DNA of 64,000 nucleotides. Origin: JABDGV01 sp964577935 (GTDB lineage Bacteria > Chlamydiota > Chlamydiia > Chlamydiales > FEN-1388). A program made the position numbers and the translations under genes. A model generated the notes under the pieces. That model searched no databases, was not told where the DNA came from, and saw nothing but the letters and a program-made list of their open reading frames with translations. The first letter of the stretch is position 1, and every line of letters begins with the position of its first letter. This document shows positions 1 through 8,815 of this stretch, piece after piece. The stretch spans positions 62,001 to 126,000 of the forward strand of contig CAZOAJ010000005.1 of NCBI GenBank assembly GCA_964577935.1. The letters are read 5' to 3'.

Positions 1-49
1 CAAAATGAATCGCATTAAAATTCTCGAAAATAACCTCTAGAAACCTCTT

Positions 50-577
50 TTAGAAATCTTCGGAAAACTCTTCTGGGTGAATCGAATCTGGAAGAATCTG
101 ACCGCTTTGACGCCTGCTTTCTTGTGAATCTTTTATTCCGAAATCACTCGTTTTTGAATCTTGGTTTTTATACGGATTTTTCTCAGACCCGCGATCCTGC
201 ATAAGCTCTTTGAATACAACATGAACTTCACTGACACGCAATCCTGTGGTTTTTGTAATGTCCTTAGTGATTGCAAGTTGAATCTCTTCAGATTTTTCAG
301 GAATTGAAACCCCATAGAGAATTGACACTTCGACTCGTACTTTAACAGCCAGTGTTTTGGGTTCTTGTTCGATATAAATTCCTTTTACACGATCCATCCG
401 TCCAAGGATACTGTCAAAAAGACTGCCTTCGACCATGCCAATTCCGGATATTTGAGAAAGGCTTTTTACAACTATCCCTTGAAGGACTTTGTTGTCTATA
501 TCTCTGCTGAAGATTGTTTCTGGAAGGTCGAGTTCTTTGACGTCAACCCGAACGGTTTCTTTTTTCTTTTCTGCCAT
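50..577 (-). CDS. Asp23/Gls24 family protein
   Basis: A 175-residue protein whose middle part (about residues 20-130) reads like the Asp23/Gls24 (DUF322) fold. The features are the conserved VVKSLSQISGIGMVEGS stretch, then KGIYIEQ...LAVKVRVEVSILYGVSIPE, and a closing TGLRVSEVHVVF strand. Family members are small cytoplasmic or membrane-tethered proteins linked to envelope stress in Firmicutes; chlamydial members are uncharacterised. The last 45 residues are a polar tail rich in S, D, E and Q, with no visible domain. An in-frame GTG lies three codons upstream (586), but the ATG at 577 (MAEKKK) is the more natural start. It stands apart from rpsN by about 290 bp. The family call is fairly sure; the function is not known. 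Confidence 0.75.
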   Translation of the reverse strand: MAEKKKETVRVDVKELDLPETIFSRDIDNKVLQGIVVKSLSQISGIGMVEGSLFDSILGRMDRVKGIYIEQEPKTLAVKVRVEVSILYGVSIPEKSEEIQLAITKDITKTTGLRVSEVHVVFKELMQDRGSEKNPYKNQDSKTSDFGIKDSQESRRQSGQILPDSIHPEEFSEDF

Positions 578-774
578 ACGAAACACCGTGTATGTTAAGA
601 ACTTAATGTATAAGGATTGATAGTATTTCTGAGGTTAAAATTCCACCTCTCTCTTGATCTATAAACTAATTACTCTATAAAGATTTTTAAAGTGTATCAT
701 CCACTGCTTGCGATCTTGGGATAGAAGAGGTCGTATTGAGACGGATTGTAGAATCTTGAAATGCATAAGGCAAG

Positions 775-809
775 AAAAAAGCCTCATCTTGTAGAACAAG
801 ATGAGGCTT
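775..809 (-). terminator. Intrinsic terminator of the rpmJ-rpsN unit
   Basis: A perfect 12-bp inverted repeat (781-792 with 796-807) has a three-base loop (AGA). On the minus strand it is followed at once by a run of six T residues (complement of 775-780). It sits about 60 bp beyond the rpsN stop codon and fits a Rho-independent terminator for the leftward rpmJ-rpsN transcript. Confidence 0.85.
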
Positions 810-866
810 GAACGTCAAAAAAGGTCTCTATGCAAAGAAGGCCTTAAATGAGCCTAAATAAGCAAT

Positions 867-1172
867 TTACCAGCTAGCCTTTGTAATTCCAGGGATAAGG
901 CCTTGGAGAGCCATTTCTCGGAAGCAAAGTCGAGAGAGTTGAAACTTTCGAAGAACTGCTCGTGGACGACCAGTAAACTGGCATCGGCTTCGAAGTCTAA
1001 TAGCCGCTGTATTTCGCGGCATCTGGTTTAGCTTGGTTCGTGCTGCTTCACGCTGCTCTTCAGGGAGAGATGGATCAAGAGCTGCTTTTTTCAATTCTTG
1101 ACGCTTGTCCCAGTTTCTTTTAACGAGGATCTCTCTTTTTTTTTGGCGCTCAATTACGGACTTTTTTGCCAT
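867..1172 (-). CDS. rpsN: 30S ribosomal protein S14
   Basis: A 101-residue protein that is colinear with the long, zinc-free type of S14. It has the basic N-terminus ([14 protein letters not shown]), the central [24 protein letters not shown] segment and the C-terminal [23 protein letters not shown] signature. Only isolated cysteines are present, so it does not bind zinc like the short CxxC form. S14 binds 16S rRNA in the head of the small subunit. It lies 26 bp downstream of rpmJ on the same strand, the arrangement known from Chlamydia, where both genes lie outside the main ribosomal protein operons. The terminator at 775-809 closes the unit. Confidence 0.97.
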   Translation of the reverse strand: MAKKSVIERQKKREILVKRNWDKRQELKKAALDPSLPEEQREAARTKLNQMPRNTAAIRLRSRCQFTGRPRAVLRKFQLSRLCFREMALQGLIPGITKASW

Positions 1173-1198
1173 GGACTTTGACCTAAATGCCTAAATCG

Positions 1199-1336
1199 TT
1201 ACTTTTTCCGGGCAGGGCCTTTTTGGCGCTGCTTACGGGTTGGGTCTTTTTTGTTAAGAACATATATGCGGCCTTTTCTGCGAACGACTACATCGCCTTT
1301 AGAAGGATCAGCCTTTACGGATGCACGTACTTTCAT
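1199..1336 (-). CDS. rpmJ: 50S ribosomal protein L36
   Basis: A 45-residue protein beginning [15 protein letters not shown]. It matches the chlamydial form of L36, in which the zinc-binding Cys/His residues of the classic protein are missing and the tail is extended to [11 protein letters not shown]. The reading frame stays open for 26 more codons upstream (to 1414), but that extension has no L36 similarity. The family always starts at MKV or MRV, so the ATG at 1336 was chosen. It is cotranscribed with rpsN. Zinc-free L36 and S14 together suggest that neither ribosomal protein depends on zinc supply. Confidence 0.93.
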   Translation of the reverse strand: MKVRASVKADPSKGDVVVRRKGRIYVLNKKDPTRKQRQKGPARKK

Positions 1337-1710
1337 GTCGTAATCCAAACCATAATAACTTGAAAAGTCATATATTACTTCCGCTGAGTTATTGTCTGCA
1401 ATACTTTTCATCATAAGTTCTGATTACTGTGGTTTCCTAGAGCGTGTTGAATTGATTTTTTGATAAAATGCGGAGGAATTCAAGAGTGGCATCCATGGCA
1501 AATTATTCCGATTACATAGCAGGAGATGCGGCAAGATCATACAACAAGATCATAAGGCAAGATAAAGAGGAAGACAAATTGCTCAAGGTCGATTTCAAGA
1601 TACCTCCAGTTCTTGTGAAAATAGTAAGACGGGGGCGCTTGATATATTATGAATTACTTAGCATCTGCCTACGCTAATAACCCAAGCCTACTTCTCGGTG
1701 ATAAGCACGC
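1337..1710. other. Junction between ribosomal genes and toxin cassette
   Basis: About 370 bp without a gene I can support. It must hold the promoter for rpmJ on the minus strand, but no clear -35/-10 pair stands out. A 69-codon plus-strand frame (1468-1677) exists with no recognisable domain, no good ribosome binding site and no conserved neighbour. I treat it as chance or as a decayed remnant at the edge of the Rhs cassette. Confidence 0.4.
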
Positions 1711-2058
1711 TTACTTCTTCTGAGGAGGCCAAGTTAAATTGTATTCTTTTAGCCATTCGGGTTTTCTAGATTCTACAACAGTGTGAACACCAGCTTTGGC
1801 ATCTAGAAGTAGGCTATTGTACTGATCTAAATTAAATTGATTTATTCTTACCCAAATTTTTCCTAAAGATTCGCCGCATTTGTTCACCACCAATTCATCA
1901 AGATTGGGATCTTGACCAACCTTAATCAATGCATCAATAACGTAATCGTAGTCATAGTCGTCGAGGTCCATTGCCGCATCATCTCGTTCATCTATACGCG
2001 CTGTTTCGTCTAGCAATACATTCACTAAACCTTTTGCAATAGCATGTGAATCTTTCAT
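1711..2058 (-). CDS. Putative immunity protein, second copy
   Basis: A 115-residue acidic protein with no family I can name with certainty. The sequence has an Asp/Tyr-rich stretch (DLDDYDYDYVIDAL) followed by a CGESLGKIW helix, which hints at a small helical-repeat fold like several polymorphic-toxin immunity proteins. It is about 88% identical to the gene at 2132-2479 (14 differences over 115 positions), and most differences fall in residues 67-95. It lies 73 bp downstream of its twin in the same operon as the Rhs protein. Immunity to the Rhs toxin, or to a related toxin from other strains, is inferred from position only. Confidence 0.6.
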   Translation of the reverse strand: MKDSHAIAKGLVNVLLDETARIDERDDAAMDLDDYDYDYVIDALIKVGQDPNLDELVVNKCGESLGKIWVRINQFNLDQYNSLLLDAKAGVHTVVESRKPEWLKEYNLTWPPQKK

Positions 2059-2131
2059 ATAGGTCTCATTTATTTTGAAAGGCCTTTATCTACATGCATT
2101 TTTCAAAGATTTTTCTCGGTCATAAGGACGC

Positions 2132-2479
2132 TTACTTCTTCTGAGGAGGCCACGTTAAATTATACTCTTTTAACCATTCGGGTTTTCTAGACTCTATAAC
2201 ACAATAAACACCAAATTTGGCTCTCCTTTGTAGGCTATCGTACTGATCTAAATTAAATTGATTTGTTCTCGTCCAGATTATTCCTAAAGATTCGCCGCAC
2301 TTATTTACCACCAATTCGTCAAGATTGGGATCTTGACCAACCTTAACCAATGCATCAATAACATAATCGTAATCATAGTCATCGAGATCCATTGCTGCAT
2401 CATCTCTCTCATCTATACGAGCCGTTTCGTCTAGCAATACACTCACTAAGCCTTTTGCAATAGAATGTGAATCTTTCAT
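2132..2479 (-). CDS. Putative immunity protein, toxin-proximal copy
   Basis: A 115-residue acidic protein immediately after the Rhs gene. The frame is open 23 codons further upstream, into the Rhs coding end. The ATG at 2479 was chosen because it matches the start of the duplicated copy (MKDSH) and has a GAGG ribosome binding site about eight bases upstream. That site overlaps the TGA stop of the Rhs gene (2487-2489), which implies translational coupling. Small acidic genes in this position are the usual immunity partners of Rhs/CdiA-type toxins. The immunity role is inferred from this arrangement; no characterised homologue is recognised. Confidence 0.65.
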   Translation of the reverse strand: MKDSHSIAKGLVSVLLDETARIDERDDAAMDLDDYDYDYVIDALVKVGQDPNLDELVVNKCGESLGIIWTRTNQFNLDQYDSLQRRAKFGVYCVIESRKPEWLKEYNLTWPPQKK

Positions 2480-2486
2480 ATGCGCC

Positions 2487-5400
2487 TCATTTATATATTT
2501 TTTCAAAAGGAAGGTGAGTTCCAACATCTTTACCGCCAATCTGACCATTGAATGGATTTGTATATTTGCCGTCGGCGATTTTGGCGTCGAATCTTGGTAT
2601 ATTGCTACCTGATGCTAGTCCTTCTCGCATACTCCTTTCGGGTTTAAGTATTAAATTCCATTTAAACTCACCATTTGTATACGTTCCCCATTTTTCAGGA
2701 GCGCCAGTTGGATTAGGTAGCCGCTCGTACCCCTTACTTTTAGCCCAGCCTCGGAGGGTGCGAATATTTTGTTGGCCGGCTTCTGATAAATTTCGGGCAG
2801 CTTCGTGGAATCTATTAAGCTTAAAAGGTTCCTTGACAATGGCATTTGTAGATACTTCTGTTGCAACCGTTTTGGCAATTTGATTGCTTGCGGCGGCACC
2901 AGCTTCCACGGCTGCTGTTCGTCGTGCGATCCATCGGGTTCCGGCGGAGACTACCGTACGTCCTGCGTGATATGCTATTTTGGTTGCGCCAGCGGCAATG
3001 CGGACGAGTCCGCAGACTTGGGCTACTGCGACTCCTGTTTCGGTTATTCGGAGGGCGCTTGCATGAATAAGCTCGGAGGTGCTTGAGTTGTTATAGGCTT
3101 GTTTATAGGAGGAGAAGTCTCCTTTGAGAATGTTTCCGCCGAGGTCTTTGAAAGAGTCAAAATTGCGCTCAAGCGTCTCTAAAGGATTAAAAAAGCCATT
3201 TGCTATTCCTTGACCAATACCTGAGGTTGCTGCCCAAGCGTTTTCTTCGGCAGTAAGGCCATATGGATCGATCAAAATAAGCGGTTGGTTGTGGACATAG
3301 GCGTAGAGGTTTGGGCCATCTGCAAAGCCAAGAGGGTCGCAGGTTAAAAAGCGACCGATTGATGGGCTGTAATAGCGACGTCCAAAGAAAATAAAGCCTG
3401 TTTCACTATCAAAACGTTTAGAAGAAAATCTCCAAGGGTTATTGACCTGAGAGTGATCCACTTGTTGGCAGTTTTGATCAAAGATACTTTCTTCGCCAAA
3501 GGCTGAAAAGCGGTAGGTTTCTGCGATCTCTTGAGAGGCTACATCAACCAAAGTGGTGATATTCCCACGATGATCATGGATTGGGCAGTAAAGAGTGGAA
3601 TCAAGTTCAATCGCAATGGAAGCTCCAAGTTCTGCTCCCTTGCCCAGGCCTAGAACTCGAAATTCAATAAGCTTTCCAGACTCATCCATGACTCCTACTT
3701 CTCGGTTATTGAGATATAGAAAGTGGAAGAAAGATGCCTTCTTCCACGACTGAGAGCTTCTATTCCAGCTAAAGACTCGTTTCTGAAAACGTCTATGGAA
3801 TGAATCATAGAGGTATTCGCAACGAACAGATTCTGGACGAGTGATGCTTGTTAGTCGGTCGAGCGCATCGTAGGTAAGGAGAATGTGGTCGGTTGCACTT
3901 CGTATTTCTATCGGGTTTCCATTTTTGTCATAGGTAAATCCCGTTTCGCTATCAGATTGGAGCTGGTTAAGCGAGTTAAGCTGATATGAATTCTTATTCT
4001 TCTTAAGACGATTATTGATGGAATCATTTTTGAAGGAGCCGTCGAAGGCGCCTGATTCAGAAGTTAGCTGATAGAGGTCGTCATAAGTATACGTTGAGGT
4101 GACATTGCCAATAGCATCTGTATATGAGGATTCGAGGAGGTTGCAGGCAAGATCAAAGCGTGAAAGATTTTCTGACCAGTAGGGTGTTTTTATTTTGATG
4201 TTACGGCCAAGTTTATCCCATTCGAAGTGAGCTGTTCCAAGTCCGCCAATAAGTTTGGTTGATGTTACTTTAGATTCAAGATCAAACGAGGTGTAGCTAT
4301 GACGATAGAGCTCATGGTCCGATTTGTCTTTACGTACAATATGCTTGAGGCGTCCATGTGTATACTGATAGTCAATGATTGGGCCAGATTTTACCTGATA
4401 TCTATCCAGACAGCCAAGGGTGTCATATGAAAGCTTGCAGCCGGAATCATTGATGCGCCGATTCCATGCATCGTATGCGTAGGAGTGTATAAGACGATTT
4501 TTTTTATCGATGACACGCAGTGGGTTGTTGTTCTTGTCGTAGAGATATTCATACTCAATAGAACCATCAGAAGAGGTGAGTCGAATAAGCCGTGAAAGCG
4601 CGTCATAAGCATGCGAAACAACTTTGCCGTCAGGTTTTATGATCTTCTGGAGCAGTCCATTTAGAGTGTAGGTATACTTTGTTGTTTTTTTGCTTTCCTC
4701 TGTGACAGAGGCCACCTGATCAAGCTTTGTGTATGTATAGGCAATAGTATACGTTCGAAGAATGGTGCCGCCAGAGATCACATATTCAGTGTCGAGAGTT
4801 TTATTTCCCTTTGGATCATATGAGAACTCTGATTTGGCAATAAGAGTTCTGGAGGGAGAAAATTTCTCAAGAGAGACGGTTCTGCCGAGCACATCATGCG
4901 TTTCAACTGTCTTGACGCCCATCGGATCAGTAGTGCTTTTTTGAAACACTTTTTTATAGGTATAGGCAATTGTTGTCTCATTCCCTTGGGGATCAATCAC
5001 TCGAACCGGAAGCCCTTCTGAGTTATATTCAGTTTGGATAGATGTCGATGTGTCGACATCTATATAAGAGCTTTCCTTAGAGATCTCTCCAAGAAGGGTA
5101 TAGGTGTATCTTTTCTTCGATAAAAGGGTGCCTGTTTCGGTTTCCTGATATTCTTTGATGACCCTGTCGAGCAGATCTCGTTCTTGGATAGTTGCTATAT
5201 ACTTTGAATCATTAATCCACTTCTTTGTCGTGTGAAGCCTTCCCAATTCATCATAGTGATATGTTGTGCGTTCAGATATACTCCCGCTGCGTTTCTTTTG
5301 CTCAATCAGTCTTCCGGCACCATCATAAGAAAAGTGCGTTGTATGTCCCATCGGATCTGTTGTCGATGTTATATGAAATGCGTTGTATTCGCTTGAGCTC

Positions 5401-7844
5401 CTTGTTAGGGTATTACTATGAGAGTCACACTTTTTAATTTGAACAACTCGGCCCAAAATATCATAGGTATACAGAGTACGGGTGCCTGTTCGGTCGATGT
5501 GAAGAGCAAGGGTGCCTCCAAGGTTGTATTCAAAATGCTCTTCAGAACCATCAGAATGCTTAATAAAATAGGGTTTATTTCGGATAGTCGATCGAATTGT
5601 AGTGGTATGGCCGTTTTGGTTTGTCTCTGTTTTGACATTTCCAAACAGATCATATCGTTTCGTGACTGAGCCAATAGGGTAGGTTATTTTGATGGGCTGA
5701 TCTAGTCCATCATATTCATATGATGTCGTCTGCCCAAACCGATCCTGGCTTGAGATCATATTTCCCATAACATCATAGGAATATTTTTTGACATGCTGGT
5801 TATCCGTATGGTGCTCGATCTCTTCGATAAGCCTATCTGCAGTATCATATGCATACGTTACGAAAAATCCTGAACCGATGAGTTCTTCTCGAACCTTATT
5901 GAAGTTGTCGTCGTATTTAAATACCGTTTTACGGCCAATGGCATCTGTTTTACTCGTTAAAAGACCACTGTCGTTATAGGTTGAGTATATCGTATATCGT
6001 TGATGCGCATGAGCATCAAAGACCTTTTCTTCCTCGACTTGCCCGGCTCTGTTGTAAACAAAGTGTTTTTTGCCTAATAAAATTTCTTCTTTTGATATGG
6101 GATCGTAGTAGTACTCAGAAATTTTTTCAGGTTGACCAATTCCATGTCCTGAACATCCACGAATAGGCGTGATCTTAGTAATTCTTCGATATGTGACTCC
6201 TCTAAGATTATCCGGATCATGAGATGGACCATCTTGTACGATCTTCCGAATCATGACGGCGTCGTCGTCATACTCAAAGAATTCACGCTGGATAACCGTA
6301 TCTCCATCCTGGATGAAGCGTGCGGATACAAGATCTGTACCCTTCACATAACGGTAGGTGATCTTTGGACCGTCATTTTCAGTTTCGGTCAGCCGAAGGC
6401 GAAATTCATCATCGCTATAGGTATAGTGTTTTGAATAGTGCTCAACATCGGCATTAGGTCTTCCATGCTTATCCACATAGATATTTATTTTGCCTTTGCC
6501 GGAAAGATTTCCATAAAGAGATTCTTTGAGAATATTTCCTTCGCTATCATAGGAGTAGCAGATGACGGATCTTGTTTTTTCAGATCCATCAAAAACCGTT
6601 TTTGCAAGTAAGCAACCTTCATCGCTTTTATCGCGTGCGCCCAGGCGTACTTTATTGTCTTCTCCCCAGATAAATCGCTCTCCACGAGCAAGCGATTCAT
6701 TCGCATCGTATTTGGTGCGACTTGTGAGTCGTTTATCAGATGAGTATCTATAAACAGATTTTCTGCCTAATCCATCTACAACGTTTGTGTGGTTCTTGTC
6801 CGTTTTGTATTCGAATGTGTAAAGAGTTACTTCTTTCCCATGTGCGCCAGATGGAGCTTTTTGCTTAATAACCCGCCCTTTGTCATCATATTCGAGTTTA
6901 AGATATCGTCCATGAGGTTTGCGAATTTCAGCGATCATCCGGCCGCCTTTCTTCTCATTCCGATCACTGTATGAGTATTTCGTAAGCGGTTGATCTGAAG
7001 ATTCAATCGTATCAATGTAGGGAAGGGGAAAGTGGGTTGCAGGATCTTTCCCCATAAATGAATATGAATAGATGACTGATTTTCCGTTGCTTGAAGTCAC
7101 CTTGATTTTTTTCTTATTTTTCTCAAAATCGAAGTAGAGAGAGCCGAATTTGCGTTTTTCGTCATGGCTATAGGTAGAGATTTCTTCAAGATATCCATTG
7201 CGATGGTAAGAATAATAAAGTCTATTCCCTGAGGACTTCTTTTCGCGCTTAAGATTCATGGGGCTATCAAAGTCACCTGAAGAGTACTCGCGTTCACTTC
7301 CATCTGAGAGTGTGGCTTTCCATGTTCCTCGGATGAATTCTTCAGATGAATTTTCTTTAAAGACAAACAAATTGTTTTTTACATTTGTTCTGCCGCTGAT
7401 TTCTCCTCGGGCCGTATTTACCAACCCTCCAAAAATCACACCTGGATCAAGATAATATTTTACATTGGAATCCTTCCCGTTCCATTCAGAGGTGTAGCTG
7501 ATAACTGAACCACCTTCGTCCTCTGCAATCATGTAGCAGCAATTTGTTCCAGGAAGTCCCTGTATCCATAGGGGGTAATTAATGGACATTCCTTTGCCAA
7601 GCCATAGTCCAAGACATCTATCGCTATTATAATAGCGCTGTAAATGAAGCGGATGAGGTCCATGCTGAACAATATCGACGGAAGAGAGTAAGAGCGTTCC
7701 AAAGATAGTGTTAACGTTATTAACAAATGAATTTGGAGCAGTTTCTGCTGTAAGTGTTTGATAGCTTGATGCTTTACTCGAATGGTCGGCGTGAAGAACA
7801 GAAAAGGTGCAGAGGAGAAGAAGAATATATTGAATGATCATCAA
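2487..7844 (-). CDS. Secreted Rhs/YD-repeat protein with C-terminal toxin-like region
   Basis: A 1785-residue polymorphic-toxin-type protein. Residues 1-19 form a Sec-type signal peptide (MMIIQYILLLLCTFSVLHA). Most of the chain is YD repeats of the type RxYxYDxxGRL, which wrap into the Rhs shell. The hallmark Rhs core end (RRYYSPSIGRFLTCDPLG ... NLYAYVHNQPLILIDPYG) lies at about residues 1480-1530. Behind the DPYG cleavage-type boundary are about 255 variable residues. They hold an alanine-rich stretch (about 1595-1655) and then a compact last ~100 residues with the features EKWGTY, WNLILKP, NIPRFDAK and THLPFE. I cannot assign that domain to a named toxin family; the polar His/Asp/Arg pattern would suit a nuclease. 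Two immunity-like genes follow. No PAAR or VgrG domain is visible, so export by Sec rather than type VI secretion is suggested. Confidence 0.88.
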   Translation of the reverse strand: MMIIQYILLLLCTFSVLHADHSSKASSYQTLTAETAPNSFVNNVNTIFGTLLLSSVDIVQHGPHPLHLQRYYNSDRCLGLWLGKGMSINYPLWIQGLPGTNCCYMIAEDEGGSVISYTSEWNGKDSNVKYYLDPGVIFGGLVNTARGEISGRTNVKNNLFVFKENSSEEFIRGTWKATLSDGSEREYSSGDFDSPMNLKREKKSSGNRLYYSYHRNGYLEEISTYSHDEKRKFGSLYFDFEKNKKKIKVTSSNGKSVIYSYSFMGKDPATHFPLPYIDTIESSDQPLTKYSYSDRNEKKGGRMIAEIRKPHGRYLKLEYDDKGRVIKQKAPSGAHGKEVTLYTFEYKTDKNHTNVVDGLGRKSVYRYSSDKRLTSRTKYDANESLARGERFIWGEDNKVRLGARDKSDEGCLLAKTVFDGSEKTRSVICYSYDSEGNILKESLYGNLSGKGKINIYVDKHGRPNADVEHYSKHYTYSDDEFRLRLTETENDGPKITYRYVKGTDLVSARFIQDGDTVIQREFFEYDDDAVMIRKIVQDGPSHDPDNLRGVTYRRITKITPIRGCSGHGIGQPEKISEYYYDPISKEEILLGKKHFVYNRAGQVEEEKVFDAHAHQRYTIYSTYNDSGLLTSKTDAIGRKTVFKYDDNFNKVREELIGSGFFVTYAYDTADRLIEEIEHHTDNQHVKKYSYDVMGNMISSQDRFGQTTSYEYDGLDQPIKITYPIGSVTKRYDLFGNVKTETNQNGHTTTIRSTIRNKPYFIKHSDGSEEHFEYNLGGTLALHIDRTGTRTLYTYDILGRVVQIKKCDSHSNTLTRSSSEYNAFHITSTTDPMGHTTHFSYDGAGRLIEQKKRSGSISERTTYHYDELGRLHTTKKWINDSKYIATIQERDLLDRVIKEYQETETGTLLSKKRYTYTLLGEISKESSYIDVDTSTSIQTEYNSEGLPVRVIDPQGNETTIAYTYKKVFQKSTTDPMGVKTVETHDVLGRTVSLEKFSPSRTLIAKSEFSYDPKGNKTLDTEYVISGGTILRTYTIAYTYTKLDQVASVTEESKKTTKYTYTLNGLLQKIIKPDGKVVSHAYDALSRLIRLTSSDGSIEYEYLYDKNNNPLRVIDKKNRLIHSYAYDAWNRRINDSGCKLSYDTLGCLDRYQVKSGPIIDYQYTHGRLKHIVRKDKSDHELYRHSYTSFDLESKVTSTKLIGGLGTAHFEWDKLGRNIKIKTPYWSENLSRFDLACNLLESSYTDAIGNVTSTYTYDDLYQLTSESGAFDGSFKNDSINNRLKKNKNSYQLNSLNQLQSDSETGFTYDKNGNPIEIRSATDHILLTYDALDRLTSITRPESVRCEYLYDSFHRRFQKRVFSWNRSSQSWKKASFFHFLYLNNREVGVMDESGKLIEFRVLGLGKGAELGASIAIELDSTLYCPIHDHRGNITTLVDVASQEIAETYRFSAFGEESIFDQNCQQVDHSQVNNPWRFSSKRFDSETGFIFFGRRYYSPSIGRFLTCDPLGFADGPNLYAYVHNQPLILIDPYGLTAEENAWAATSGIGQGIANGFFNPLETLERNFDSFKDLGGNILKGDFSSYKQAYNNSSTSELIHASALRITETGVAVAQVCGLVRIAAGATKIAYHAGRTVVSAGTRWIARRTAAVEAGAAASNQIAKTVATEVSTNAIVKEPFKLNRFHEAARNLSEAGQQNIRTLRGWAKSKGYERLPNPTGAPEKWGTYTNGEFKWNLILKPERSMREGLASGSNIPRFDAKIADGKYTNPFNGQIGGKDVGTHLPFEKIYK

Positions 7845-8197
7845 ACGCCTGAGGGATAAGTGAGTTCGGGCAAAGCGTATAGGGGGAGTGTGAGATTAGA
7901 TCAAGCCATTATCACGAAAGGATATTCATATTTGCCGTATTGCTTTCAAAAGAGATCGATAAATCGGTGATCTTCTGCCTGACATGAGTGATTGATATAT
8001 ACTGAGTTATATGGTCACGCCATTCCTTTTTTCAAACAAATTAGATAGGCGAAAATTAAATATGAGTTATCGAGCAAGACTATTCAAGTAATGAAGATTT
8101 ATGCTCATCAAGAAAAGTTGAAATTGCAACTTTTTAAAGAGGTGGGTACCATATTGGCATTATATATTGAATGTAGCAAACCAAGAAGAGTTCATCC
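7845..8197. other. Intergenic region upstream of rpmH and the Rhs gene
   Basis: About 350 bp between two divergent transcription units. It must contain the promoters of both. Weak candidates exist (for example TTGCAA at 8124-8129 with TACCAT at 8147-8152, 17-bp spacing), but none is convincing. No RNA gene or repeat was recognised. Confidence 0.4.
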
Positions 8198-8338
8198 ATG
8201 AAGCGAACCTATCAACCAAATAAGCGTCGTCGTGTTAAAGCGCACGGATTTCGAGCACGTATGAAAACAAAAAATGGTCGAAAGATCATCTCAGCTAGAA
8301 GACGTCACGGTAGAAAGAGATTGACTGTATCCGGTTAA
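8198..8338 (+). CDS. rpmH: 50S ribosomal protein L34
   Basis: A 46-residue, very basic protein starting [22 protein letters not shown] and running through [19 protein letters not shown]. This is the full L34 family signature, and the length is typical (44-47 residues). L34 is part of the large ribosomal subunit. The rnpA gene starts 24 bp downstream, the near-universal rpmH-rnpA pairing. In Chlamydia this pair sits beside rpmJ-rpsN; here the Rhs cassette separates them. Confidence 0.97.
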   Translation: MKRTYQPNKRRRVKAHGFRARMKTKNGRKIISARRRHGRKRLTVSG

Positions 8339-8362
8339 GTACAACTTCTATTAGGGGCATGT

Positions 8363-8815
8363 GTGCACAATAATGAGCGCTTTCCTAAGTCAAAACGGCT
8401 TTTGAAACGACGCGATTATTCTCGTGTCCATGCCCGCCATTCCACTTTTTCTCATCACCAAATCCTCATCACCTACAGGCGAACTCGTTATCACAGCCAC
8501 GAAGAGACGAGAAATCAAGAAGTTAAGAGCTTAGATTCTGGGCAAAAAGAAGCAGTGATTTCTAAAAAATCGCAAGGAAGTAGGCAAGATCAGGTCCGTC
8601 TAGGAATGGTTCTCACGCGTAAAAATGGCTCTTCAGTCGAACGAAATTTATGTAAGCGCCGGACTCGTGAGATTTTCAGAAAAATTCGCTGGCCAGAATT
8701 TCTTATTGTCGATCTTGTAGTACGAGTCAAAGGCTTGCTGAAAACAGTTGAATTTCAAGATATTTCAGAGGCATTTTCGATGTTGTATCAAAAGATAACT
8801 TCAAATGATTCTTGA
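8363..8815 (+). CDS. rnpA: Ribonuclease P protein component
   Basis: A 150-residue basic protein, longer than the usual 110-125. The N-terminus (FPKSKRLLKRRDYSRVHAR) and the block RLGMVLTRKNGSSVERNLCKRRTREIFR followed by DLVVRVK match RnpA, the protein that helps the RNase P RNA cleave tRNA 5' leaders. The extra length is a hydrophilic insertion of about 30 residues (about 50-80) between the first strands. The family's RNR motif reads RNL here. Translation begins at GTG (8363) behind an AGGGG ribosome binding site; the ATG just before it runs into a stop after four codons. The 3' end overlaps the helicase gene by 11 bp. Confidence 0.88.
   Translation: MHNNERFPKSKRLLKRRDYSRVHARHSTFSHHQILITYRRTRYHSHEETRNQEVKSLDSGQKEAVISKKSQGSRQDQVRLGMVLTRKNGSSVERNLCKRRTREIFRKIRWPEFLIVDLVVRVKGLLKTVEFQDISEAFSMLYQKITSNDS

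Larger units (their letters stand above)
1692..2496. repeat. Tandem duplication carrying two immunity-like genes
   Basis: Positions 1692-2075 and 2113-2496 are two copies of the same ~384-bp unit at a constant 421-bp offset, with no gaps in the alignment. Each copy holds one 115-codon gene, its ribosome binding site and about 19 bp beyond its stop. The right copy reaches past the stop codon of the Rhs gene. The left copy keeps the corresponding AAATGA in its leader, so the duplicated segment was taken from the Rhs-immunity junction. Confidence 0.85.

Noticed and set aside
1468..1677. A 69-codon plus-strand frame next to rpmJ.
   Set aside because: No recognisable domain, no clear ribosome binding site and no partner gene. 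It is listed only within the junction region.
8117..8168. A promoter for rpmH built from TTGAAA or TTGCAA and TATATT.
   Set aside because: Spacings are wrong or matches only four of six, unlike the clean site at 11990.
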